This document shows positions 16,730-27,987 of a DNA stretch of 64,000 nt, piece after piece. The DNA comes from Pseudomonas fortuita (lineage in GTDB: Bacteria; Pseudomonadota; Gammaproteobacteria; Pseudomonadales; Pseudomonadaceae). A model generated the notes under the pieces. It made no database searches. It was not told the DNA's origin and saw only the letters and a list, made by a program, of their open reading frames with translations. The stretch spans positions 471,001-535,000 of the forward strand of contig NZ_CP114035.2 in assembly GCF_026898135.2 (NCBI RefSeq), in the 5' to 3' direction. Made by a program: the position numbers and the translations under genes. Every line of letters starts with the position of its first letter. Positions within the stretch are counted from its first letter, which is position 1.

Positions 16730-17836
16730 TCAGACGAGTTGGTAAGCCTCAAGCGCTTTCAGCCGCTCGGCTTTGAGCGCTTCGCCCAGGGCCTGGCCAG
16801 TCAGCCCGGCCTGTACCAGTGGTTTCACATCCACCGCTCGCGCCGCCGCTGCTGCGCCTCGCAGGTAATCGGCCTGTGGATAACCTTGCTCGCCATCGCC
16901 CAGCGCCGCCATCTCGCAGACCACCACAAAGTCCTCGAACCGCTGCGGCCTCCTGTAAACATCGAACTTCTGCAACAGTTCCAGCAGTGCCGTGGCAGGC
17001 AGCTCCAGCGCCTGATTCGCCTGCGCCAGGCATTCGCCTGTCAGCAGGGCCAGTTCCTGGCACTCACGCGGTGCCTTCAGACGCTGGTTGACGGCTTTTA
17101 TCGAGGCCGGTGCCAGCCCGCGCAACAGGCAGGCCCAGCGCACGTGCAGGGGCTGTTCATGCGCTGCTGCCTGCTCCAGCGCCGCCAAGGCCTGTGCATC
17201 GTCAACAAGCTCAGGCAGCATGGCCGGCAGGGCGTCGCAATCGCGCAGCACCTGGAAGAAAACCTGGGGTTTTGCCTCCATCAGCGCCCGCTCGATCTCC
17301 TTCCAGCTGCGCTCGGCAGTCAGCGCCTGCAGTTCGCCAGAGGCACTGATCTGGCGCATCAGTGCAAGCGTTTCTTCGGCAACCCGGAAACCCAGCGGTG
17401 CATACCGGGCAGCAAAGCGCGCAACGCGCAGAACGCGCAAGGGATCTTCGGCGAATGCCGGAGAAACGTGGCGTAAAATTCGATTTTCCAGATCGTCTTT
17501 GCCATGGTGGGGGTCGTACACCGTCCCCGCTTCGTCCTCGGCCATCGCGTTGATGGTCAAATCACGGCGGATCAGGTCTTCTTCCAGGGTGACGTCAGGG
17601 CTGGCGTGAAAAGTGAACCCGCCATAACCGCGCCCGCTCTTGCGCTCGGTACGGGCCAGGGCATATTCCTCGCCGGTTTTCGGGTGCAGGAATACCGGAA
17701 AGTCTGCGCCTACCGGCCTATAGCCTTTGGCGTGCATTTCTTCGACGGTGGCGCCTACCACCAGCCAGTCGATATCGCTGACGGGGCGGCCGAGCAGGCG
17801 GTCGCGCACGGCGCCGCCGACTTTGTAGATGTGCAT
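16730..17836 (-). CDS. cca: CCA-adding enzyme (tRNA nucleotidyltransferase)
   Basis: Adds or repairs the 3' CCA of tRNAs. 368 residues: [14 protein letters not shown] nucleotidyltransferase start, the metal-binding DID in [18 protein letters not shown], and the CCA-binding neck and body. It lacks the C-terminal HD phosphohydrolase domain found in the E. coli enzyme (412 aa), a known short form. The ATG at 17836 sits 6 nt after GGAGAG; a TTG two codons upstream is less likely. Confidence 0.96.
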   Translation of the reverse strand: MHIYKVGGAVRDRLLGRPVSDIDWLVVGATVEEMHAKGYRPVGADFPVFLHPKTGEEYALARTERKSGRGYGGFTFHASPDVTLEEDLIRRDLTINAMAEDEAGTVYDPHHGKDDLENRILRHVSPAFAEDPLRVLRVARFAARYAPLGFRVAEETLALMRQISASGELQALTAERSWKEIERALMEAKPQVFFQVLRDCDALPAMLPELVDDAQALAALEQAAAHEQPLHVRWACLLRGLAPASIKAVNQRLKAPRECQELALLTGECLAQANQALELPATALLELLQKFDVYRRPQRFEDFVVVCEMAALGDGEQGYPQADYLRGAAAAARAVDVKPLVQAGLTGQALGEALKAERLKALEAYQLV

Positions 17837-17847
17837 GTGCAACTCTC

Positions 17848-17883
17848 CATAACGGCCGACAGGATAACCCGTCGGCCGTTATG
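17848..17883 (-). terminator. terminator after spoVR
   Basis: A perfect 13-bp stem (17848-17860 and 17871-17883) with a 10-nt loop, between the spoVR stop and the cca start. Confidence 0.75.
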
Positions 17884-17891
17884 GCGGTGCA

Positions 17892-19460
17892 CTAGAGATG
17901 GTGAATGACTGCCAGGTCCATGCGCCCGTAGTCCGCACTTTCGCCATGCTCGCCACGGGGTGGCATGTGGTGGGTTTTCATCACTTGCTCGCCCTGCACG
18001 GTCTCCAGGTGGATATCGAAGCCCCACAGGCGATGCAGGTGCTTGAGCACTTCCTCGGTAGAGTCGCCCAGCGGTTTGCGGTTGTGTTGCTGGTGGCGCA
18101 GGGTCAGCGAGCGGTCACCGCGACGGTCGACGCTCCAGATCTGCACGTTCGGTTCACGGTTGCCCAGGTTGTACTGCGCGGCCAGCAGCTCACGAATCAC
18201 CCGATAGCCGGCTTCATCGTGAATGGCTGGCACCAGCAGGTCGTCGCGCTGGTCGTCATCAAGGATGCTGAACAGCTTGAGGTCGCGCATCACCTTGGGT
18301 GACAGGTACTGCAGGATGAAGCTCTCGTCCTTGAAACTGCTCATGGCGAACTTGATGGTAGATAGCCAATCACTGCCTGCAATGTCGGGGAACCAGTGGC
18401 GATCTTCATCGGTCGGGTTCTCGCACATGCGGCGGATGTCGGTGTACATCGCAAAGCCCAGCGCGTAGGGGTTGATGCCGCTGTAATAGGGGCTGTCGAA
18501 GCCGGGCTGGAACACCACGCTGGTGTGCGACTGCAAGAACTCCATCATGAAGCCTTCGGTGATCAGCCCTTCGTCGTACAGGTCGTTCATCAGCGTGTAG
18601 TGCCAGAAGGTTGCCCAACCTTCGTTCATTACCTGGGTCTGGCGCTGCGGGTAGAAGTACTGGGCGATCTTGCGCACGATGCGCACCACCTCACGCTGCC
18701 AGGGTTCGAGTAGCGGGGCGTTCTTCTCGATGAAATAGAGGATGTTTTCCTGTGGTTCGGCGGGGAAGCGCGCATCATCGCGTTCATTACCCCGCTCGGC
18801 GCTTTTCGGGATGGTGCGCCACAGGTCGTTGATCTGGCGCTGCAGGTGCTCCTCGCGTTCTTTCTGTCGGCGCCGTTCCTCTTCTGCGGAGATAGGGTAG
18901 GGCCGCTTGTAGCGGTCCACGCCATAGTTCATCAGGGCATGGCAGGAGTCGATCAGGTCTTCCACAGCGTCGATGCCGTGGCGCTCTTCGCACTGGGCGA
19001 TGTACTGCTTGGCAAACACCAGGTAGTCGATGATCGAGCTGGCGTCGGTCCAGGTGCGGAACAGGTAGTTGCCTTTGAAAAAGCTGTTGTGGCCGTAGCA
19101 GGCGTGGGCAATCACCAGTGCCTGCATGCACATGGTGTTTTCTTCCATCAGGTACGCGATGCACGGGTCGGAGTTGATCACGATCTCGTAGGCGAGGCCC
19201 ATCTGGCCTCGGCTGTAGGACTTCTCTGTGCTGAGGAACTGCTTGCCGTAGGACCAGTGGTGGTAACCCAGCGGCATCCCGACCGAGGCATAGGCGTCCA
19301 TCATCTGCTCGGCCGTGATGACCTCGATCTGGTTGGGGTAAGTGTCCAGGGCGTAACGTTCGGCCAGGCGGCTGATTTCCCGGTCGTAGGTCTGGATCAG
19401 CTCGAACGTCCACTCGGACCCGGTGGAAATGGGTTGGCGTCTCTGTGCTCTGGCGGTCAT
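17892..19460 (-). CDS. SpoVR family protein (YcgB)
   Basis: 522 residues, the size of the conserved SpoVR/YcgB proteins. The family is named after a Bacillus spore-cortex protein, but its biochemical role in Gram-negatives is unknown. Recognisable blocks are [33 protein letters not shown] and [14 protein letters not shown]; His/Glu-rich patches resemble a metal site. It overlaps yeaH by 4 bp (ATGA), and with yeaH and prkA forms a trio that in other Gamma-proteobacteria is induced in stationary phase and nitrogen stress. Confidence 0.93.
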   Translation of the reverse strand: MTARAQRRQPISTGSEWTFELIQTYDREISRLAERYALDTYPNQIEVITAEQMMDAYASVGMPLGYHHWSYGKQFLSTEKSYSRGQMGLAYEIVINSDPCIAYLMEENTMCMQALVIAHACYGHNSFFKGNYLFRTWTDASSIIDYLVFAKQYIAQCEERHGIDAVEDLIDSCHALMNYGVDRYKRPYPISAEEERRRQKEREEHLQRQINDLWRTIPKSAERGNERDDARFPAEPQENILYFIEKNAPLLEPWQREVVRIVRKIAQYFYPQRQTQVMNEGWATFWHYTLMNDLYDEGLITEGFMMEFLQSHTSVVFQPGFDSPYYSGINPYALGFAMYTDIRRMCENPTDEDRHWFPDIAGSDWLSTIKFAMSSFKDESFILQYLSPKVMRDLKLFSILDDDQRDDLLVPAIHDEAGYRVIRELLAAQYNLGNREPNVQIWSVDRRGDRSLTLRHQQHNRKPLGDSTEEVLKHLHRLWGFDIHLETVQGEQVMKTHHMPPRGEHGESADYGRMDLAVIHHL

Positions 19461-20731
19461 GTGGCTAACCTGCGCTGAAAGAGTTCACGGAAGACCGGGT
19501 AGATGTCGCCGGCCGATACCAACTGCTGCTGGGCGAACGTGTCGGGGAATGCTTCGCCGATGCGCTCGTATTCATACCACAGCGCCTGGTGCTCACGGGG
19601 AGTGATCTCGACGTAAGTGTAGTACTGCACGTGCGGCATGATCTGCTTGGAGAGGATGTCGCGGCAGATTGGCGAGTCGTCATTCCAGTTGTCGCCGTCC
19701 GACGCTTGGGCGGCGTAGATGTTCCAGTCGCTGGCCGGGTAGCGTTCGGCCATGATCTCCTGCATCAGCTTGAGCGCGCTGGAGACGATGGTGCCGCCGG
19801 TTTCCCGTGAGTAGAAGAACTCTTCCTCGTCGACTTCCCGGGCGCTGGTGTGGTGGCGGATGAACACCACTTCGATGCGGTCGTAGTTACGCTTGAGGAA
19901 CAGGTACAGGAGGATGAAGAAGCGCTTGGCGATGTCCTTGGTGGCCTGGGTCATGGAGCCGGAGACGTCCATCAGGCAGAACATCACCGCCTTGGAACTG
20001 GGGTTGGGCTGCTTGACCAGCAGGTTGTATTTGAGATCGAAGGTGTCGAGGAAGGGCAGGCGGTTAATGCGTGCCTTCAGGCGCTCGATTTCCTGTTCGA
20101 TTTCCTGGATATCGGTGAAGTTGTCCGGCTCCTCGACCCGCAGGCGGTCGAGTTCCTTTTGTGCTTCGCGCAACAGTGCGCGGCTGCTGCCGGTCAGGGC
20201 AATACGCCGGGCATGCGCCGAGCGCAGGGTGCGCACGATGTTGATGCGTGACGGATTGCCCTCGTTGGCTATACCTGCGCGTACGGTCTTGAAGGTGTCG
20301 GTGCCGGTCAGGTGACGTTTGACCAGGTTGGGCAGTTCGAGATCCTCGAACATGAACTCGAGAAACTCTTCCTGGGTGATCTGGAAGACGAAGTCATCCA
20401 TGCCGTCGCCGGAGTTGCCCGCCTTGCCGCGGCCGCCGCCACCCCCGCCGCCACCTTGGGGCCTGGGGATATGTTCGCCGGCAGTGAATTCCTTGTTGCC
20501 GGGGTGCACAACGGTCTGTTTACCCCCACGACCGTGGTGGAGCACGGGTTCGTCGATGTCGCGGCCCGGAATGCTGATCTGCTCGCCATGTTCCATGTCC
20601 ATGATGGAACGGCGGCTTACCGCCTCTTCGACGGCTTTCTTGATGTGTTCACGGTACCGCCGCAGGAAGCGCTGGCGGTTGACCGTGCTCTTGTTCTTGC
20701 CGTTCAGGCGTCGGTCTATAACGTAGCTCAT
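19457..20731 (-). CDS. yeaH: YeaH family protein, DUF444 with von Willebrand A fold
   Basis: 424 residues. An N-terminal basic region ([20 protein letters not shown]) leads to a Gly-rich linker (about 95-120) and a C-terminal VWA-like domain carrying a MIDAS-type DVSGSM motif. It is thought to work with the PrkA kinase, since the genes are nearly always paired. The ATG at 20731 has GGAGGG immediately upstream; the open frame extends further back, but that part is repeat sequence. The last four bases overlap spoVR. Confidence 0.93.
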   Translation of the reverse strand: MSYVIDRRLNGKNKSTVNRQRFLRRYREHIKKAVEEAVSRRSIMDMEHGEQISIPGRDIDEPVLHHGRGGKQTVVHPGNKEFTAGEHIPRPQGGGGGGGGRGKAGNSGDGMDDFVFQITQEEFLEFMFEDLELPNLVKRHLTGTDTFKTVRAGIANEGNPSRINIVRTLRSAHARRIALTGSSRALLREAQKELDRLRVEEPDNFTDIQEIEQEIERLKARINRLPFLDTFDLKYNLLVKQPNPSSKAVMFCLMDVSGSMTQATKDIAKRFFILLYLFLKRNYDRIEVVFIRHHTSAREVDEEEFFYSRETGGTIVSSALKLMQEIMAERYPASDWNIYAAQASDGDNWNDDSPICRDILSKQIMPHVQYYTYVEITPREHQALWYEYERIGEAFPDTFAQQQLVSAGDIYPVFRELFQRRLAT

Positions 20732-20739
20732 GGTCCCTC

Positions 20740-20872
20740 CGGTGACTGGATGCAGCTGCAAGCCACGAGCTTCAAGCTGCAAGAAAGAGCAGCCACCGCG
20801 GCTGCAAGCTGTGGCGTAGACAGAAGCGCCGACGCCGGGCAGCTTGCAGCTTGCGGCTAGAAGCTTGCCGCT
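20740..20872. repeat. CAAGCTGCAAGC-type repetitive sequence between prkA and yeaH
   Basis: The 141-bp gap is dominated by degenerate units of GCTGCAAGC, GCTTCAAGC and inverted GCTTGCAGC. The left part (20754-20782) and right part (20840-20872) are roughly inverted and could fold into a long hairpin between two genes that are otherwise in one operon. Confidence 0.6.
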
Positions 20873-22795
20873 TTATTGCGATTTCCTGACCCGCAGGTAC
20901 CATTCCGACAGCAGGCGAACCTGTTTGTCGGTGTAGCCACGCTCCACCATGCGCGTGACGAAGTCGTTGTGTTTCTGTTGGTCTTCCTTGCTGGCCTTGG
21001 CGTTGAAGCTGATGACCGGCAGCAGGTCTTCGGTGTTGGAGAACATTTTCTTCTCGATCACCACCCGCAGCTTTTCATAGCTCAGCCAGCTCGGGTTCTT
21101 CCCGTTGTTGTTGGCACGGGCACGCAGCACGAAGTTGACGATTTCGTTGCGGAAATCTTTCGGGTTGCTGATACCGGCCGGTTTCTCGATCTTCTCCAGC
21201 TCTTCGTTGAGGGCGATGCGGTTGAGGATTTCGCCGGTCTCCGGATCGCGGTACTCCTGGTCCTGGATCCAGAAGTCGGCGTACAGCACGTAGCGGTCGA
21301 AAATGTTCTGGCCGTATTCGCTGTAGGACTCCAGGTAGGCGGTCTGGATTTCCTTGCCGATAAATTCGATATAGCGCGGTGCCAGGTACTCCTTCAGGTA
21401 GCGCAGGTAGCGTTCGCGCACTTCGGCAGGGAACTGTTCCTGTTCGATCTGCTGTTCAAGCACATACAGCAGGTGAACCGGGTTGGCCGCAATTTCGTGT
21501 GGGTCGAAGTTGAAGACTTTGGAAAGGATCTTGAAGGCGAAGCGGGTCGACAGGCCGTTCATGCCCTCGTCGACGCCTGCCGAGTCCCGGTACTCCTGGA
21601 TCGACTTGGCCTTGGGGTCGGTGTCCTTGAGGTTCTCGCCGTCGTAGACGCGCATCTTCGAGTAGATGTTGGAGTTCTCTGGCTCCTTGAGGCGCGAAAG
21701 TACCGTGAACTGGGCGAGCATCTTGAGGGTGTCTGGCGCGCAGTGGGCCTTGGCCAGCGAGCTGTTGATCAGCAACTTGTCGTAGATCTTGATCTCATCG
21801 CTGACGCGCAGGCAGTACGGCACCTTGACGATGTAGATCCGGTCGATGAACGCCTCGTTGTTCTTGTTGTTGCGGAAGGTGTGCCACTCCGATTCGTTGG
21901 AGTGGGCCAACAGGATGCCGGTGTACGGAATGGCACCCAGCCCCTCGGTACTGTTGTAGTTACCTTCCTGGGTGGCCGTGAGCAGTGGGTGCAGGACCTT
22001 GATCGGGGCCTTGAACATCTCGACGAATTCCATCAGGCCCTGGTTGGCCCGGCACAGCGCGCCCGAATAGCTGTAGGCATCGGCGTCGTTCTGCGGGAAT
22101 TCCTCAAGCTTGCGAATATCGACCTTGCCGACCAGGGCGGAAATGTCCTGGTTGTTCTCGTCGCCCGGCTCGGTCTTGGCGATGGCGATCTGGTTGAGGA
22201 TCGACGGGTACAGCTTGACCACTTTGAACTTGCTGATGTCGCCGCCGAACTCCTGCAGGCGTTTGGTGGCCCAGGGCGACATGATGGTGTTCAGGTAGCG
22301 CCGCGAGATGCCGTACTCTTCCTCGAGGATGGCCCCGTCTTCGGTAGCGTTGAACAGCCCCAGGGGCGACTCGAATACCGGCGAGCCCTTGATGGCATAG
22401 AACGGTACCTTTTCCATCAGCTGCTTGAGTTTTTCGGCCAGCGACGATTTACCGCCGCCCACCGGGCCCAGCAGATAGAGGATTTGTTTCTTTTCTTCCA
22501 GGCCTTGGGCGGCGTGGCGGAAATAAGACACGATCTGGTCGATGCACTCTTCCATGCCATGGAAGTCGGCAAAGGCCGGATAGCGGCGGATAACCTTGTT
22601 GGAGAAGATGCGCGACAGCCTGGAGTTGGTAGAGGTGTCGATCAGCTCTGGCTCACCGATGGCCAGCAACAGCCGTTCGGCCGCCGATGCGTAGGCACTG
22701 CGATCCTCTTTGCACAGCTCGAGGTACTCCTGCAGCGAGAGTTCTTCCTGGCGCGTGGACTCGAAACGTTGTTGGAAGTGGCTAAAAATACTCAT
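20873..22795 (-). CDS. prkA: PrkA family serine protein kinase / AAA protein (YeaG)
   Basis: 640 residues. The N-terminal AAA-type ATPase domain has Walker A LGPVGGGKSSL near residue 110, and the C-terminal PrkA kinase-like domain includes VRLLSEWYLRVRKSQ at the end. The ATG at 22795 has GAGG about 6 nt upstream. It heads the prkA-yeaH-spoVR group, all minus strand. In enteric bacteria the YeaG kinase affects adaptation to sustained nitrogen starvation; the substrate in Pseudomonas is not known to me. Confidence 0.95.
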   Translation of the reverse strand: MSIFSHFQQRFESTRQEELSLQEYLELCKEDRSAYASAAERLLLAIGEPELIDTSTNSRLSRIFSNKVIRRYPAFADFHGMEECIDQIVSYFRHAAQGLEEKKQILYLLGPVGGGKSSLAEKLKQLMEKVPFYAIKGSPVFESPLGLFNATEDGAILEEEYGISRRYLNTIMSPWATKRLQEFGGDISKFKVVKLYPSILNQIAIAKTEPGDENNQDISALVGKVDIRKLEEFPQNDADAYSYSGALCRANQGLMEFVEMFKAPIKVLHPLLTATQEGNYNSTEGLGAIPYTGILLAHSNESEWHTFRNNKNNEAFIDRIYIVKVPYCLRVSDEIKIYDKLLINSSLAKAHCAPDTLKMLAQFTVLSRLKEPENSNIYSKMRVYDGENLKDTDPKAKSIQEYRDSAGVDEGMNGLSTRFAFKILSKVFNFDPHEIAANPVHLLYVLEQQIEQEQFPAEVRERYLRYLKEYLAPRYIEFIGKEIQTAYLESYSEYGQNIFDRYVLYADFWIQDQEYRDPETGEILNRIALNEELEKIEKPAGISNPKDFRNEIVNFVLRARANNNGKNPSWLSYEKLRVVIEKKMFSNTEDLLPVISFNAKASKEDQQKHNDFVTRMVERGYTDKQVRLLSEWYLRVRKSQ

Positions 22796-23079
22796 GACGT
22801 CACCTCGCTCGATACGTGGAGACGACGCCGGATCAGTCAGCTGATGCTGGCATGCAACCGGTTTTGCCGGCTGCTGTATACCCCCCAGAACACCCTGTAA
22901 CGCTACCGATGACCCGCACGCCGGTGTACCGGCTCTCCCCTTTTTCTGGATGGCCTGCGCTTAAGAATAGTTGGTTATCGGCAAGTTCAAGGGGGAGGGG
23001 CGGAGAAGTTGCGAACTACCGTTCGTCAGATAAGCCGCAAGCCCGCACAGGGCGCGGGCTGCAGTAGAAATGAAAATTT
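22796..23079. other. intergenic region upstream of prkA, with glpE hairpin
   Basis: 284 bp without a gene. At its right end AGCCCGC (23040-23046) and GCGGGCT (23054-23060) can form a short stem downstream of glpE, a weak terminator candidate. No convincing promoter box for prkA was found by eye. Confidence 0.4.
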
Positions 23080-23412
23080 TTATTCGGCGGTGCCTTGGGC
23101 GGTCTCGGCCGGGTAGGTGGCGCGCCACAGTTCAAAGCCGCCGTCCACGCTGTACACGTCGGAAAAGCCCTGGCCGACCAGGTAGGCGGCAGCGCTCTGG
23201 CTGGAATTGCCGTGATAGCAGACCACCAGGGTAGGTGCATCGAGGTCGGCGTTGCGGATGAAATCGGCAACCGAATGGTTATCCAGGTGCCGGGCACCGG
23301 TGATATGACCGGCGGCGAAGGCTTGGGAGTCGCGAATGTCGACGACGACCGCACCTTCTTGCTTGCGAAGCTCCAAGGCCTGCTCGGGAGGGATGCGCTT
23401 GAATTCGCTCAT
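23080..23412 (-). CDS. glpE: thiosulfate sulfurtransferase GlpE
   Basis: A single-domain rhodanese of 110 residues transferring sulfur from thiosulfate to cyanide or another acceptor. Active-site C65 lies in VVCYHGNSS, the short loop typical of Glp[17 protein letters not shown] is the preceding rhodanese signature. It starts 5 bp after apaH ends, with AAGGA upstream, and is the last gene of the lptD-to-glpE run. Confidence 0.93.
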   Translation of the reverse strand: MSEFKRIPPEQALELRKQEGAVVVDIRDSQAFAAGHITGARHLDNHSVADFIRNADLDAPTLVVCYHGNSSQSAAAYLVGQGFSDVYSVDGGFELWRATYPAETAQGTAE

Positions 23413-23417
23413 GGGTA

Positions 23418-24293
23418 CTACTTCCTTCGGGTGTGGTCGTTGAGTGTAGTGGGTTGTGCCGGCTGGCGCAGGGTGCCGTCGTCGGCGCAGTCACAACGGT
23501 GGTATTCGCCGCTGTCGACGTTGTACAAGGTCATGGCGCCGCCCCACACGCAGCCGGTGTCCAGGGCGATGACGCCTGGCTCGTTGACCCGGCCTTCGAG
23601 GGCAGCCCAGTGGCCGAAAATGATCTTCACATGCCGCGAGCGGCGGTCCTTGTGGGCAAACCAGGGCTTGTAGCCCTTGGGCGCGGTGCCCAGGCCTTCC
23701 TTGCTCTTGAGGTCAAGTTTCCCCTCGGCGGTGCAGAAGCGCATGCGCGTGAAGTAATTGGTAATGACCCGCAGGCGTTCGATGCCGGAGAGGTTCTTGC
23801 TCCACTTGTTCGGCTCGTTGCCGTACATGCCGTCGAGGTATAGCTTCAGGCGGCCGTCGTCGCGCAATACTTCTTCCACCTCAGCCGCAAGACCAAGGGC
23901 CTGGCCGAGCGTCCACTGCGGCGGGATGCCGGCGTGCGACATGGCGATACCCCTTGCCTCGTCGTAATGCAGCAGTTTTTGCTGGCGCAGCCAGTGGAAC
24001 AGCTGGTCGGCATCCGGTGCTTCGATGATCTCGCGCAGCGTGTCGCTTTTCTTCAGGCGCTCGACGTTGTACCAGGCGGCCAGCAGGTGCAGGTCATGGT
24101 TGCCGAGCACGCACACCAGCGACTGGCGTATCGAATACAGAAAACGCAGGGTTTCCAGTGATTCGGGGCCGCGGTTGACCAGGTCACCGACCAGCCACAG
24201 GCGGTCAACGGCCGGGTTGAAACTGACACGTTCCAGCAGGCACTTGAGGGGCTGCAGGCAGCCCTGCAGATCACCGACGGCGTAGGTTGCCAT
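23418..24293 (-). CDS. apaH: diadenosine tetraphosphatase ApaH
   Basis: Hydrolyses Ap4A symmetrically to two ADP, and in E. coli also removes Np4 caps from RNA. 291 residues with the phosphoesterase motifs [14 protein letters not shown] and GNHDLHLL in the first 70 residues, and SHAGIPP near 135. The start codon shares one base with the apaG stop (TGATG), so the two are tightly coupled. Confidence 0.97.
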   Translation of the reverse strand: MATYAVGDLQGCLQPLKCLLERVSFNPAVDRLWLVGDLVNRGPESLETLRFLYSIRQSLVCVLGNHDLHLLAAWYNVERLKKSDTLREIIEAPDADQLFHWLRQQKLLHYDEARGIAMSHAGIPPQWTLGQALGLAAEVEEVLRDDGRLKLYLDGMYGNEPNKWSKNLSGIERLRVITNYFTRMRFCTAEGKLDLKSKEGLGTAPKGYKPWFAHKDRRSRHVKIIFGHWAALEGRVNEPGVIALDTGCVWGGAMTLYNVDSGEYHRCDCADDGTLRQPAQPTTLNDHTRRK

Positions 24294-24673
24294 CAGTGCA
24301 GCGCCCCGGGCACTGCGAGGCGGAAGGGGGCGATCTCGGCGTCGAAGCGCTTACCGTCTTCGGCGAACATCTGATAACTGCCTTGCATGGTGCCCACCCG
24401 GGTGGTGATCACCGCACCGCTGCTGTAAGTATGGCTCTGGCCCGGGTCGATGTTGGGCTGTTGGCCCACCACGCCTGAACCCCGTACTTCCTCGACCTCG
24501 CCGTCACCATTGGTGATCAGCCAGTGGCGTGACAGCAGCTTGGCTTTCAGCGAGCCTTTGTTCTGGACGGTGATGGTGTAGGCGAAAGCGAAACGACTGT
24601 TTTCCGGGTCGGATTGTTCTTTCAGGTAGCGAGTCACGACGTTGACGTCGATTTGATAGCGGGGGTCGGACAT
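24293..24673 (-). CDS. apaG: ApaG (Co2+/Mg2+ efflux-associated, FN3-like fold)
   Basis: 126 residues from the ATG at 24673. An all-beta protein with [11 protein letters not shown] and [20 protein letters not shown], and the central [12 protein letters not shown]. The biochemical function is not settled; it has been linked to divalent-cation resistance. Upstream in-frame codons were rejected because the family begins close to this Met. It overlaps apaH by one base. Confidence 0.95.
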   Translation of the reverse strand: MSDPRYQIDVNVVTRYLKEQSDPENSRFAFAYTITVQNKGSLKAKLLSRHWLITNGDGEVEEVRGSGVVGQQPNIDPGQSHTYSSGAVITTRVGTMQGSYQMFAEDGKRFDAEIAPFRLAVPGALH

Positions 24674-24769
24674 GCAAGGGCCTTGGGCGAGCTGACGCAA
24701 TAATGCAGTCTAGGCCATTGGGAGGGGGGAGGGCCAGCGGTGTGGGGCTTGTGGTCTTTGTTGTCAGCG

Positions 24770-24867
24770 CCGGCCTCTTCGCGGGAGAACCCGCTCCCAC
24801 AGGAATTGCACAGTATTCGAAGGCTGTGGCGTACCTGTGGGAGCGGGTTTACCCGCGAAGAGGCCGG
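24770..24867. repeat. REP inverted pair (GCGGGTAAACCCGC class)
   Basis: Arms 24770-24803 and 24834-24867 (34 bp, two mismatches) lie tail to tail between rsmA and apaG. This is the common P. putida REP class with CCGGCCTCTTCGCGGG at one end and CTCCCACAGG at the other. Confidence 0.9.
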
Positions 24868-24878
24868 TACAAGCGATA

Positions 24879-25679
24879 TCAGGCTTGCTGATCAGCCAAC
24901 TGGTCAGCCAGGCGCACAAAGGCCGCCAGGTCCAGCTGTTCGGGACGCAAGCTGCCATCCACGCCGGCTGCCTCGATGGCCGCGCTGTCGAGCAGGCCTT
25001 TGAGGGTGTTGCGCAGTGTCTTGCGACGCTGGTTGAACGCTTCGCGAACGACGCGCTCCAGCAGCAGGTGGTCCTTGGCCGGGAACGGCAGCACCTCGTG
25101 CGGCACCAGGCGCACGATGGCCGAGTCCACTTTTGGCGGCGGGTTGAAGGCACCAGGGCCCACGTTGAACAGGTGCTCGACGCGGCAGTGGTACTGCACC
25201 ATGATCGACAAGCGCCCCCAGTCACCACCGCCTGGGCCTGCGGCCATGCGCTCGACCACTTCCTTTTGCAGCATGAAGTGCATGTCGCGGATCAGCCCGG
25301 CATGGCTGAGCAGGTGGAAGATCAGTGGGGTGGAAATGTTGTAGGGCAGGTTGCCTACCACCTTGAGGCTGCGCGGCGGTACGCCCAACTGGTTGAAGTC
25401 GAACTTCAGGGCGTCGCCCTGGTGCAGGCGGAAGTTAGTGCGGCCAGCGAACTTGTGCTGCAGGATCGGCACCAGGTCCTTGTCCAGCTCCACCACGTCC
25501 AGTTGTGCACCGCTGCCCAGCAGGCCTTCGGTCAGGGCGCCCTGGCCTGGGCCGATTTCCAGCAGGTGTTCGCCAGCCTTGGCATTGATGGCACGCAGGA
25601 TGCGGTCGATGATGCCGGCGTCGTGCAGGAAGTTCTGGCCGAAGCGCTTGCGCGCCCGGTGTTGGTATTGCTCGTTCAT
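24879..25679 (-). CDS. rsmA: 16S rRNA dimethyladenosine transferase
   Basis: KsgA: dimethylates A1518 and A1519 of 16S rRNA as a late 30S assembly checkpoint. 266 residues with [11 protein letters not shown], the SAM-binding [13 protein letters not shown] and the catalytic NLPYNIS. The ATG at 25679 overlaps the pdxA stop by 4 bp. A REP pair lies immediately downstream. Confidence 0.97.
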   Translation of the reverse strand: MNEQYQHRARKRFGQNFLHDAGIIDRILRAINAKAGEHLLEIGPGQGALTEGLLGSGAQLDVVELDKDLVPILQHKFAGRTNFRLHQGDALKFDFNQLGVPPRSLKVVGNLPYNISTPLIFHLLSHAGLIRDMHFMLQKEVVERMAAGPGGGDWGRLSIMVQYHCRVEHLFNVGPGAFNPPPKVDSAIVRLVPHEVLPFPAKDHLLLERVVREAFNQRRKTLRNTLKGLLDSAAIEAAGVDGSLRPEQLDLAAFVRLADQLADQQA

Positions 25680-26665
25680 GGTCGGTTCTCGGCCATCTGG
25701 TAGGCGGTTTCCAGCGCGACGCGCAGGCTGCCGGTGTCGACGTTGCCGGTGCCGGCGAGGTCCAGGGCGGTGCCGTGGTCGACCGACGTACGGATGATCG
25801 GCAGGCCCAGGGTCACGTTGACTGCAGCGCCGAAGCCTTTGTACTTGAGTACAGGCAGGCCTTGGTCGTGGTACATCGCCAGCACCGCGTCGCAGTGCTC
25901 CAGATATTTGGGGGTAAACAGGGTATCGGCCGGCAGCGGCCCGCGCAGGTCCATGCCTTCGGTGCGCAGGCGGGCCAGGGTCGGCTCGATGATGTCGATT
26001 TCCTCGCGGCCCAGGTGGCCGCCCTCGCCCGCGTGCGGGTTAAGGCCACATACCAGTATGCGCGGGTTGGCAATGCCGAACTTGTCGCGCATGTCGGCAT
26101 GCAGGATACGGGTTACACGTTCGACGCGCTCGGCAGTGATGGCGTCGGCAATATCACGCAGCGGCAGGTGGGTGGTCACCAGGGCCACGCGCAGGCCGCG
26201 GGTGGCCAGCATCATTACCACCTGCGCGGTGTGGGTCAGCTCGGCAAGGAATTCGGTATGCCCTGAGAAGGCAATACCGCTTTCGTTTATCACGCCCTTG
26301 TGCACAGGGGCGGTGATCATCCCGGCAAAATGCCCATCCAGGCAGCCTTGCCCGGCGCGGGACAGGGTTTCCAGCACGAACGCCGCGTTGGCTTTGTCGA
26401 GCTGGCCTGGCACCACCGGGGCGGCGAGAGGGGTATCCCACACGTACAGGCTGCCCGCCGGTGCCGGTCGGTCGGGCCATTGACCCGGGACGACTGGCAG
26501 CAGGCTGACAGCCAGCCCCAGCTGCGTGGCCCGCTCGGCGAGCAGGTCACGGCTGGTGATGGCGATCAGGGGGTGGGGCTGGGCGTCTGCGGCAAGCAGC
26601 AGGCATAGGTCAGGGCCTATGCCGGCCGGCTCGCCGGGGGTGACGGCGAAGCGCAGGGGCTTCAC
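25676..26665 (-). CDS. pdxA: 4-hydroxythreonine-4-phosphate dehydrogenase
   Basis: Pyridoxal phosphate synthesis, supplying the substrate for PdxJ. 329 residues with [12 protein letters not shown] at the start, the metal ligand histidines in SGHTEFL and [12 protein letters not shown], and [12 protein letters not shown] near the end. It overlaps surA and rsmA by 4 bp each. Confidence 0.97.
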   Translation of the reverse strand: MKPLRFAVTPGEPAGIGPDLCLLLAADAQPHPLIAITSRDLLAERATQLGLAVSLLPVVPGQWPDRPAPAGSLYVWDTPLAAPVVPGQLDKANAAFVLETLSRAGQGCLDGHFAGMITAPVHKGVINESGIAFSGHTEFLAELTHTAQVVMMLATRGLRVALVTTHLPLRDIADAITAERVERVTRILHADMRDKFGIANPRILVCGLNPHAGEGGHLGREEIDIIEPTLARLRTEGMDLRGPLPADTLFTPKYLEHCDAVLAMYHDQGLPVLKYKGFGAAVNVTLGLPIIRTSVDHGTALDLAGTGNVDTGSLRVALETAYQMAENRP

Positions 26666-27987
26666 TGGGCGGCCTGGTCAGCGCCAGGCAGCTTGATTTC
26701 AACGTAGGCTTCGTCGCGAATCTGGCGCAGCCAGGTTTGCAGCTCTTCGTCGTACTTGCGGTTGCGCAGGACGCTCTGGGCCTGTTGCTCACGTGCCTGT
26801 TCGGTGCTGTCGGTGGCGCGGCGGCCCAGCACTTCCAGAACGTGCCAGCCGTACTGGGTCTTGAACGGTTTGGTGACCACGCCTTGCTGGGCGTTGGCCA
26901 TCTGTTCGCGGAATTCCGGTACCAGGCTGTTCGGGTCTACCCAGTTGAGGTCGCCGCCGTTGAGCGCCGAACCCGGGTCTTCCGAGAAGCTTTTCGCCAG
27001 CTCGCCGAAGTCTTCGCCGTTCTTGATGCGGTCGTACAGGCGCTCGGCCAGTTGCTCGGTGGCCGCTTCGCTGCGGATTTCGCTTGGCTTGATCAGGATG
27101 TGGCGTACATGCACTTCGTCACGCAGCACGTTCTCGCTCCCGCCGCGCTTCTCCTCGAGCTTGAGGATGATGAAGCCGTTAGGGATGCGAATAGGCTGGG
27201 TAATTTCACCGACCGGCATGCTGCTGAGCATCTTGGCGAAGTCGGGTGGCAGCTGGCCGGCTTTACGCCAGCCCATCTCGCCGCCTTCCAGGGCGTTTTC
27301 GCTGGCGGAGTTGGCAATCGCCATCTGGCCGAAGTCGGCGCCCTGGCGCAGCTGCTGGTACACGTCACCCACCTTGCGCGCTGCCTTCTGGATATCATCC
27401 GAGCTGGCGGCTTCCGGGGTCGGGATGAGGATGTTGGCCAGGCGGTACTCTTCCGACATCTGCATCTTGCCCATGTCGGAATTGAGGAAGTTTTTCACTT
27501 CCTGCTCCGACACCTGAATGCGTTCGGCCACACGGCGCTGACGCACGCGGCTGATGATCATCTCGCGCTTGACCTGCTCGCGAGCGTCATCGAACGACAG
27601 GCCGTCACGGGCCAGGGCGGCGCGGAACTGGTCCAGCGACATGCCATTGCGCTGGGCAATGGTGCTGATGGCCTGGTTCAGCTCTTCGTCGGTAATGCGG
27701 ATGCCAGAGCGCTCGCCGATCTGCAGCTGCAGGTTTTCGACGATCAGGCGTTCCAGTACCTGCTGTTCAAGAGCGCTGGTCGGCGGCACGCCGCCGCCGC
27801 GCTTGGCGATGGTTTGCTGTACCTCATGGACGCGTTGGTCCAGCTGGCTTTGCATGACCACGTCGTTGTCGACGATGGCCACCACGCGATCAAGAGGTTG
27901 TACCGCGGCATGCACCGCGCCACTCAGCAAAGCGGCGCCCAGCAACACTGGGCGCAGACGATCAATAAGCTTGGTCTTCACGTTCAC
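26662..27987 (-). CDS. surA: periplasmic chaperone and peptidyl-prolyl isomerase SurA
   Basis: Escorts outer-membrane proteins across the periplasm. About 440 residues: signal peptide (cleavage likely after AVHA), the N-terminal chaperone domain, and two parvulin domains (about 175-280 and 290-390). The start is not ATG: GTG at 27987 follows AAGG by 5 nt, and a second GTG at 27981 would give 439 residues. The start lies inside the end of lptD (26-bp overlap), which fits co-expression with its major client. Confidence 0.95.
   Translation of the reverse strand: MNVKTKLIDRLRPVLLGAALLSGAVHAAVQPLDRVVAIVDNDVVMQSQLDQRVHEVQQTIAKRGGGVPPTSALEQQVLERLIVENLQLQIGERSGIRITDEELNQAISTIAQRNGMSLDQFRAALARDGLSFDDAREQVKREMIISRVRQRRVAERIQVSEQEVKNFLNSDMGKMQMSEEYRLANILIPTPEAASSDDIQKAARKVGDVYQQLRQGADFGQMAIANSASENALEGGEMGWRKAGQLPPDFAKMLSSMPVGEITQPIRIPNGFIILKLEEKRGGSENVLRDEVHVRHILIKPSEIRSEAATEQLAERLYDRIKNGEDFGELAKSFSEDPGSALNGGDLNWVDPNSLVPEFREQMANAQQGVVTKPFKTQYGWHVLEVLGRRATDSTEQAREQQAQSVLRNRKYDEELQTWLRQIRDEAYVEIKLPGADQAAQ

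Noticed and set aside
22796..22990. Possible sigma54 site upstream of prkA (GGC ... TTGCAT around the CCGGCAAAACCGG stretch)
   Set aside because: The distance between the GG and GC elements is 11 instead of 10 bp and the flanks fit poorly.
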